NCBI GenBank assembly: GCA_964587655.1
Contig: CAZPMT010000023.1
Location: 1-55,736, forward strand
DNA length: 55,736 nucleotides
DNA from: CAZPMT01 sp964587655
Lineage (GTDB): Bacteria > Hydrogenedentota > Hydrogenedentia > Hydrogenedentales > SLHB01
Direction: 5' to 3'
Position numbers and translations under genes: made by a program. Positions 49,724 to 55,736 of this stretch are shown in pieces. The notes beneath the pieces are model-generated. The model made no database searches and had not been told where the DNA came from. It saw nothing but the letters and a program-made list of their open reading frames with translations. The first letter of the stretch is position 1, and each line of letters opens with the position of its first letter.

Positions 49724-51586
49724 TCACCGTTTCGTCTGATTCTGAACATTTTGCTCGCCTTTGCCGCGGAACCACTGATCCACGATATCCCTGATGGTCG
49801 GTCCGGCGTTCTGGAGCTTCTGGCCAACGGCAGGCGGCGTAAAGGGAACGTAGGCCATGTCCTTGAACACCACCCAGCGGTACGTCATGGATTCCAAAGG
49901 GCCGTCGAACCTAAGGACGAATTCGCTTGGCCGGCCGTCCGGCGTAACTTGAGTCACTTCGATCTCGAGACCGGTCAGGCGAATGATCTGACCCACATGC
50001 ATGGGATGGGTCTCTGGATCGCAGAACATCGCGCTGCGCGGCGTCGCCAGAAACGTATTGTCCGGTCGAAACGTCAGCGTGCGCTCGTCGCGGCGTTCGA
50101 TCTCCAACGAGTCAACACCGGCGCATAGGCAGTAGGTGTGTTTCGGCAGGGGCAATCCTGCCGCCGCGCGTTGGTGCGGCAAGACATGGGTTAAGAGGTC
50201 TGCTGGGGTGTTCACAATCAGCAATGTCTGGTTCGCGATTTCTGCATCAAGGCCCGCGCTGTCGTTCAGGGCGCGCTCGAATCCCTCGGCGTCGCGGATG
50301 GCGTTGGCGCTTTGCATGGGCAGAAATACGGCCGAGACAGCAACGTGCAGGAACAGCCATAGGCCCACGAGTACGCGAGCCATTACCTGATATACCCTTG
50401 TCTCAGCGCGCCCGTGATCTTCGGATAAGCGCCAGCCCAGGAATTGCGCGACGAGCGCCATACCTCCAATTCCGGGGTTCATCAACTCGCGGCCCTGGGG
50501 TATCGCCGTGCAGACCAACAGCGTGGACAGCACCATGCCCAATGCCCAGAATCGCGCGACCTTGTCGCGTTTGAGCAACGGCCACAGCATCCAGGCCACG
50601 AACAGCACGAACGCCACCGAGATCGCCAGTCCAATCTCCATGAATGGGGATGGCAGGAAATTCCAGATAGCCGGTTCGGAAGCCGCCAACTGCCCAAAGA
50701 GCATGACGGGCAGGAACAGCAATATATGGGCCATGAACCGGCCCGGCTGTTCGATCGGATCCGTGTAGAGCGTGGTGGCGGCCACGCCGTAGTCGAGGTG
50801 ATGGTAGGCGAGACGCCAGACAACGACAATGACGAGATATGGAAGAAGCGCAACGACACCCTTAAGCCGGCCCGCCCGATCCACGAACAGCGCATAGGCC
50901 GCCAGGTACGCGCCCGCGGCGGTTGTGGCTTCTGAACTCAGTAGGCCCAGCACAAGGGCTATCCACGCCGCAGTCATGGCGGGCGCTCCCCCGTCGCGCC
51001 TCCACCGATCGTGGAGGTAAAGGACAAGCACCACAAAGAAACTCGAAAGCGGCGCGTTTCGCGTGGCTATCCAACCGACAGGGATCGCATGCGCTGCGTC
51101 CAGCAGATACATCAGACCGGCGAGGCCGGCGACCCACGCGGGAATCAACAGACGCCGATACAGCAGCGTCAAGACGAAAACGAGAAGACCGTACCAGAGC
51201 AGATTGTGCAAGTGCATCACCCAGGCGCGGTCGCCGAATAACCGCCAGTCCATCCAGTGTGTCAAGCTGCACAGCGGCCGCCAGAACGCGATCTTCCAGT
51301 CCGGCGGCGTCCACCACGGCGCAAAACCCAGTTCCATTCGCGCCCGGTTCTGTTCGGGATCGCCGTCGCCAAACACGCACGTGTCCAGCGCTCCGCCCTT
51401 GACTCCCGGCAAATGGACAAACCCCTGGAAACGCTCCCGGATCCAGTGATCGTCCTGATGATAGCCCGACCAAACCGACGGCAAGGTGAGCGCGATGGCC
51501 AGCGCCGCAAGCACCCACGGGAAGTTCCTACCCGAGAAGAACGCCTGCGCGCGGCCGGAGTGTATCCACTTCCAAAGAGTCTTCAT
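49724..51586 (-). CDS. Polytopic membrane protein, GT-C glycosyltransferase-like, copy 1
   Basis: 620 residues with the same layout as its downstream twin: N-terminal helix, HQDDHWIRERFQGF loop, about ten membrane helices and a soluble C-terminal domain. It differs by scattered substitutions and a slightly longer, Asn/Gln-rich end (GEQNVQNQTKR). A stretch of 255 bases (50246-50500) is identical to 48371-48625, although flanking sequence differs, which points to gene conversion. Both frames are intact, so both copies are probably used. Function inferred only from the loop acidic pair and topology. Confidence 0.75.
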   Translation of the reverse strand: MKTLWKWIHSGRAQAFFSGRNFPWVLAALAIALTLPSVWSGYHQDDHWIRERFQGFVHLPGVKGGALDTCVFGDGDPEQNRARMELGFAPWWTPPDWKIAFWRPLCSLTHWMDWRLFGDRAWVMHLHNLLWYGLLVFVLTLLYRRLLIPAWVAGLAGLMYLLDAAHAIPVGWIATRNAPLSSFFVVLVLYLHDRWRRDGGAPAMTAAWIALVLGLLSSEATTAAGAYLAAYALFVDRAGRLKGVVALLPYLVIVVVWRLAYHHLDYGVAATTLYTDPIEQPGRFMAHILLFLPVMLFGQLAASEPAIWNFLPSPFMEIGLAISVAFVLFVAWMLWPLLKRDKVARFWALGMVLSTLLVCTAIPQGRELMNPGIGGMALVAQFLGWRLSEDHGRAETRVYQVMARVLVGLWLFLHVAVSAVFLPMQSANAIRDAEGFERALNDSAGLDAEIANQTLLIVNTPADLLTHVLPHQRAAAGLPLPKHTYCLCAGVDSLEIERRDERTLTFRPDNTFLATPRSAMFCDPETHPMHVGQIIRLTGLEIEVTQVTPDGRPSEFVLRFDGPLESMTYRWVVFKDMAYVPFTPPAVGQKLQNAGPTIRDIVDQWFRGKGEQNVQNQTKR

Positions 51587-51933
51587 GCAACCGCTTTTTC
51601 ACAACTCCGTCTGATTCCGAACGATTCACCAACCCTTGTTGCGCTGCTGTCTCACAATGCAACGAAGCAACCGGCCATAAGCAGCGTAAGCACAAGCATG
51701 ACATTCCCGGCGCTGTACAAGCACGTGAACTGTGCAGCGGCGACAATGCATCGGCATTTTCACGACAGCAGGTGTTGAGGGCCGTCCACATTGTAGTACT
51801 CAGCGGCACGGCCAACAAGCCCAGGAGGATCGAGAGTGCAGGACGGGGTAGGCTGCCCGAAAAGAGGTGCTCGAACAAATCCCTTGCACATTACAGCAAG
51901 CTATTGCAAGATCACCTAATACGCGCGGGCAAA
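51587..51933. other. 347-base intergenic region without recognisable gene
   Basis: It separates the start of the membrane-protein pair from the end of the sigma-fusion gene, all on the minus strand. I see no credible frame, no good promoter and no terminator hairpin. It is more AT-rich than the genes around it and holds none of the repeat families listed. Confidence 0.6.
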
Positions 51934-54900
51934 CTACTGCGGCAGTGAGAGATCCACGTGCACGACTTCGCCCGCAGGCGCATCGACCTGTACCGCGGCG
52001 TAGCGGCCGGCCAACGCGCTTTGCAGCAGGGCCGTTTCGCTATCCTGGTTATCCCTGGGAAGGGCGACCACGGCCACGATATAGGGGCCGGGGGCGAGCC
52101 CGAAGAACTGGACCACACCATCACGCGAAGGGGATGCCCCGGCGATGGTTTTCTGGTCCAGCATCGCGATCACGGCCGGCGATATCTCGGGAGCCTCCGC
52201 GTCGCCCATCAGCAGCCACGCGTGCGCGTATTCGTCTTTGCGGACCCCGCTGACCCTACCTTCGATGGCGGCCCCGGCAAAATCAAACTCCACCCGGGTC
52301 GCATTGCCATCCGTGACCGAAATCTCGCGCGTTTCGCGCAACACGAATTCGGGCCGGGACATCACGCGCGGGAGCGCCACGACCTCGCATTGGTAGACGC
52401 CTTCCGCCAAGTTCTGTGTGCGGAACAACCCTTCCGCATCGGTGGACAATGTAACGCGGCTTTGCGATTCCTCGCCATTCGCGGCGAACAGGCTGACGGC
52501 CGCCTGCGGGAGCGGTTGCCCGTTCATCCGCACAATGCCTTCCACAACGGTATCGGCCGCGCCTATGTCAAAATCCGCCGTTGCGGTTTCACCCGGTGTA
52601 ACGTCTACCGTCTGCTCCCGCAGGGTTTTCTGCATTTGGAGCGTGACAGTGACGGAACCGGTAGGCGTCGGGTAGATCCTATAGCGGCCGTCATCGTCCG
52701 TCGTCGCGGAATTTCCCCATTGATCCTGCGCGTGCGCAATGAGCGTCAACCCTCCTCTAGGGAGTCCGTTGGCTGTCACGCGGCCCTCGATGGCGCCGGA
52801 ATCGCCAGAGTCTATCTGCAAGCGCGTCTGCAACGTCTGCCCTGCCCGAACCAGCACCCGCATGCTTCCCATGGGCCGTCCCGCCAGCATCACGTTCAGG
52901 TCGTAGTAGCCTGCTTGAAGCAGGCCGCTCCGGAAGAACCCGCCATTGGTCGAATAGGTCGCGCCCGGCCCATCTTGAAGCGTCCTCGACTGCTTGTTCT
53001 CCCGGTTGTCGTACGTGAACGCAAAACGCAGAATCTCCTGTGCCTCTTCGTCCACGGGCATGATGGATACGCGCGCGCCCCCCACCATAGCCCCCGCGGC
53101 ATCAACCACCGTGCCTTCAATAATGCCGCCGTCGGCCAGACGTAACACCACGTCTTTTGCTCCGGGCGTTACCGCCTTGCTCACCGGGCTGACCGCGCCT
53201 TGCCTCCATGCTTGCAGCCGCACGGATACGTTCTTGGGCAGATTCAACCGGAAATTCCCCGCAGCATCGGTGATGGCCGGGTCCGGCCACGGCCCGGTAT
53301 TGTCGGCGGAATACACAGCCACAACGCTCGCGCCCGCCGCGGGCGCGCCCGTAGTGGCGACGACGGAACCGTTCACCGCCGGCATCAATTCCATTCTCAC
53401 GTCGACTCGTTGCGTTTGACCATAGTCTCCGATGTGGACCTTTACGAACTTCTCCGCGTAGTCCTTGGCCTGAGCCACAAGTTCCAAATCTCCCGGCGGC
53501 AACCCCGGCGCATCGTAATGTCCGTCGGCATTCGTCTTGACCATCTGGTGCGGAAACGGATTGTCAGATGAAACCTGCGAGGTCTTTACGTTGATAAGGG
53601 CGTCCTGCAATGGCGCACCCGAGGCCGCGTCCGACACCTGTCCGCTGAGGACCGCGCCGCGAAAGACCTTGATGTCGAGGCCGGTTACGGGACGCCCTTC
53701 GACGACGGTGACGACAACGGGTTCGGGCATGATATAGGGGCACGGAGGATTTCCCCGGGTCACGAACTTCACTTCCACTTTCCCCGGCGTCAATCCCTCT
53801 ATGGTGAACTTTCCTTCGGCATCCGTGCGGGTGCGACCGTATGATCCCTCCCAAGAGGCCCGGACGTTTCCGTCCACCACGGGTATCCCCGTGGCATTCT
53901 CGGTTACCCGGCCGGAAATGGAATTGCGGCCTCCGAGTTTGATGACAATGTCCGTTTTGCCGGACGGAAACCAATCTGTAGAGATGCAAGCGTACCCACT
54001 GGCCGCGACCTCGAAGTTGAATTCGCCCCGCATCACGTGTTTGATGACAAATGTGCCATCCGGCTCTGTCCAGCATGGGGAGGGCCACACGGGCACCTCC
54101 GCGTCGGTCTCGCGCACGTCTTTCGGGAATAGCAGCGCGTCTTCGACAGGGATCCCGGCGATATCCGTCACAATGCCGGCCAGCACCGCCTCCCGGCGGA
54201 CCGTGATTTGGATGAACTCATCGATCAGATCAGGCGTGCAGTAAAAAGAGGTTTCGCCGCTCAGGGCGCCGGCTTCAGCGGAGACGTCTATTCTGTTGTA
54301 GCTTTTGTCGAGTATGAACGGGAAGGAGGCGAACGAGAACGTGCCGTCCTGGCCCGCTACCGTTGAGAACGCGAGCGGCGTGGGCGGTTCTATCGTAATG
54401 TCGTTCTTTGATGCGCGCTTGTGGCGTCTTGCGATGGCGAAATTGTCGACCGTGACTTTCGCGCTCGGTACCGGTTGTCCCTGTTCAGTGACCACGATTC
54501 CCGATATTGGCCTGCCCGCCCCATGTTCAGCCGCCGCAGTCGCGTCCGGTTCTGAAGCGGGCGCCGGTTCAGTGTTTGCCTTCGCGGCATCGTTGGCTGT
54601 TGCCGTGGTTGCGCCTGAAGGCGTCGGTGGAACATTCGCAACGTATTCGCTCGTCGTCTGAATCGGCCGCGGCAGAGAATGCAGTCCCGGAAACCACAGT
54701 CTCAAACCCACAAACAGCCCGGCAAGCACGACCGCTATCGTGGCGGCAACGATGAGGAGACTTTTCGTCGCGCTTGCGCCTGTGATGACTGAGACGGCGG
54801 CGGCGGCGGCAGCGGAGGGTTTCCAGGGAATCGCGGTGACGGCGATGGCCGCCATGATCCGGCGGCGGCGCGCCGGTTCGGCCCGGTCTTCAATCAAGTC

Positions 54901-55440
54901 CTCTTTCAGCACGTCGACCAGGCGGCGGCCCAGTTCGTCGCGAGCCCGCTGCAGGCGTTTGGCGGCCGCAGCCGGCTGAATATCGAGAAGCGCGGCGATT
55001 TCGCGGGCTTTCTTCCCGAGAAAGTAGTGCAACAGCAACACTTCGCGGTCGGCCGTGTCGAGATGCCCCAGTTGCTCGGCGACCAGTTGACGCATCTCGT
55101 CCCGCGCCGGGTTTGGGAGGTGCGTGATGCTGTCCGGGGGCTGATCCGCCACGAGCACCTCGCGCTCCCGTTTCCGCAGTCGGTCAACGGCCACATTGCG
55201 GGCCACCTGGGCCAGCCAGGGACCGATGTTTTGCTTCCAGGAGAACGTGTCCAACCCATGGTACAATCGCGTGTAACTTTCCTGGACCACGTCCTCGGCA
55301 TCCTGCGGGTTGCGCAGATACGCATACGCGATGGCATACACCAAGCGGCCGTACCGGTCCACCAATATGCCGAACCGGTCTGTCCGGCCCCGCAGCACGT
55401 TGCGGATAATCGAACGGTCAGTCTGCAAGATTGCGAGCAT
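51934..55440 (-). CDS. ECF sigma factor fused to membrane segment and carboxypeptidase-regulatory-like domains
   Basis: 1168 residues, GGAGGGAC seven bases before the ATG. Residues 1-180 are a full ECF sigma: ILVDRYGRLVYAIAYAYLRN, QDAEDVVQESYTRLYHGLDT, VARNVAVDRLRKRERE in region 2, then HLDTADREVLLLHYFLGKKA and an Ala-rich region 4. A basic stretch (ARRRRIMAAIA) and a membrane helix at about 228-250 follow. A Thr/Ala/Pro linker then leads to some eight or nine tandem CarboxypepD_reg-like beta domains outside the membrane, recognisable by G.V....G.PV..A.V and DGTF/DGHY/AEGLF repeats. Inside-out topology suggests the outer part senses an envelope signal. No separate anti-sigma is adjacent. Confidence 0.88.
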   Translation of the reverse strand: MLAILQTDRSIIRNVLRGRTDRFGILVDRYGRLVYAIAYAYLRNPQDAEDVVQESYTRLYHGLDTFSWKQNIGPWLAQVARNVAVDRLRKREREVLVADQPPDSITHLPNPARDEMRQLVAEQLGHLDTADREVLLLHYFLGKKAREIAALLDIQPAAAAKRLQRARDELGRRLVDVLKEDLIEDRAEPARRRRIMAAIAVTAIPWKPSAAAAAAVSVITGASATKSLLIVAATIAVVLAGLFVGLRLWFPGLHSLPRPIQTTSEYVANVPPTPSGATTATANDAAKANTEPAPASEPDATAAAEHGAGRPISGIVVTEQGQPVPSAKVTVDNFAIARRHKRASKNDITIEPPTPLAFSTVAGQDGTFSFASFPFILDKSYNRIDVSAEAGALSGETSFYCTPDLIDEFIQITVRREAVLAGIVTDIAGIPVEDALLFPKDVRETDAEVPVWPSPCWTEPDGTFVIKHVMRGEFNFEVAASGYACISTDWFPSGKTDIVIKLGGRNSISGRVTENATGIPVVDGNVRASWEGSYGRTRTDAEGKFTIEGLTPGKVEVKFVTRGNPPCPYIMPEPVVVTVVEGRPVTGLDIKVFRGAVLSGQVSDAASGAPLQDALINVKTSQVSSDNPFPHQMVKTNADGHYDAPGLPPGDLELVAQAKDYAEKFVKVHIGDYGQTQRVDVRMELMPAVNGSVVATTGAPAAGASVVAVYSADNTGPWPDPAITDAAGNFRLNLPKNVSVRLQAWRQGAVSPVSKAVTPGAKDVVLRLADGGIIEGTVVDAAGAMVGGARVSIMPVDEEAQEILRFAFTYDNRENKQSRTLQDGPGATYSTNGGFFRSGLLQAGYYDLNVMLAGRPMGSMRVLVRAGQTLQTRLQIDSGDSGAIEGRVTANGLPRGGLTLIAHAQDQWGNSATTDDDGRYRIYPTPTGSVTVTLQMQKTLREQTVDVTPGETATADFDIGAADTVVEGIVRMNGQPLPQAAVSLFAANGEESQSRVTLSTDAEGLFRTQNLAEGVYQCEVVALPRVMSRPEFVLRETREISVTDGNATRVEFDFAGAAIEGRVSGVRKDEYAHAWLLMGDAEAPEISPAVIAMLDQKTIAGASPSRDGVVQFFGLAPGPYIVAVVALPRDNQDSETALLQSALAGRYAAVQVDAPAGEVVHVDLSLPQ

Positions 55441-55548
55441 GGTTTCGTCCCTCCACCATACTAATCGAATTGGCGGAGAAAAGTGGACAAAATTCTTGCT
55501 TCAGATTTCGCATGTAAGGGCAACCCGAACACCTTTCGGCATTCGTGC

Positions 55549-55648
55549 GGCTCCGTGGCCGCGGCGTCCTCGCCGCGTTTTCGTCAAGAGCCGCCTGACG
55601 TAATGTGTTTCCGCCGAAACGCGGCGAGGACGCCGCGGCCACGGAGCC
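55549..55648. repeat. 100-base hairpin repeat (family A), second copy
   Basis: Arms 55549-55580 and 55617-55648 match those at 14988-15087 in sequence, arm length and total size, around a different 36-base centre. It lies upstream of the sigma-fusion gene in 55441-55736, where no gene is evident. Confidence 0.85.
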
Positions 55649-55736
55649 AATCGGGCCGAGTTCTCCGGTGCGGTCTGGAATCCTAGCCCGGACTTCTCAC
55701 ACCTACGGTAAGCGATGTCGTGTTGCCTCGTTTGGG

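Noticed and set aside
51958..53145. 395-codon frame opposite the sigma-fusion gene
   Set aside because: Shadow of beta-domain repeats with Arg/His-rich composition and no ribosome site.

Overview
The window is 55.7 kb of GC-rich bacterial DNA with one 100-base run of Ns (24904-25003), so it comes from a scaffolded draft or metagenome-assembled genome. Gene content suggests an uncultivated Gram-negative lineage of the Hydrogenedentota/Planctomycetota kind. It includes Tat-exported Gfo/Idh/MocA oxidoreductases, a HEAT-repeat plus DUF1080 secreted protein, membrane-tethered sigma factors, eukaryotic-like kinase/phosphatase signalling, a complete pseudopilin secretion operon and many palindromic intergenic repeats. 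The phylum is an inference; no rRNA gene is present to settle it.

Layout. 1-2.4 kb: rlmN and a lipoprotein gene diverge from rpmB (ribosomal protein L28). 2.4-16.8 kb: one long leftward locus, an ECF sigma factor and a zinc-finger anti-sigma/TPR protein followed by a type II secretion operon in the order E-F-G-H-I-J-K-L-M-C-D. Most junctions overlap by a few bases. The secretin carries an extra C-terminal domain resembling ExbD/TolR. 17-20 kb: a three-gene operon (unknown protein, GH51 arabinofuranosidase, family 2 glycosyltransferase) diverges from a TrpB2-type tryptophan synthase beta gene. 22-23.3 kb: a Tat-exported TIM-barrel protein and a small DUF6504-like protein.

23.3-33.3 kb is the most unusual part. 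A membrane-anchored coiled-coil protein faces a co-directional cluster: HSP100-type AAA+ unfoldase with a degenerate first AAA module, radical-SAM activase, zinc-ribbon/FHA protein, PP2C phosphatase, membrane-anchored Ser/Thr kinase and a membrane FGE-fold protein. The cluster has its own sigma70-like promoter with a 12-bp palindrome between the -35 and -10 boxes. It looks like a phospho-signalling-controlled protein remodelling system that I cannot match to a named one.

33.3-46.2 kb holds housekeeping and sugar metabolism: a YhcH-family protein, a DUF2007 protein, lipB, HEAT-DUF1080 with its Gfo/Idh/MocA partner, a TPR protein, a sugar-phosphate isomerase-like protein, a cyclic-nucleotide-binding protein, araD with dus, and a second Gfo/Idh/MocA gene. 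46.3-55.7 kb: a PpiC-type peptidyl-prolyl isomerase lipoprotein, two tandem near-identical membrane proteins with a 255-bp perfectly identical tract, and a sigma factor fused through a membrane segment to a large set of carboxypeptidase-regulatory-like domains.

Dispersed repeats run through the window: 22-26-bp palindromes, 100-bp hairpins, 33- and 34-bp inverted repeats, GTGGAC arrays and a GATTAC/GAGCAC element. Some copies lie inside genes and encode part of the protein. No rRNA or tRNA gene, CRISPR array or transposase gene was seen.
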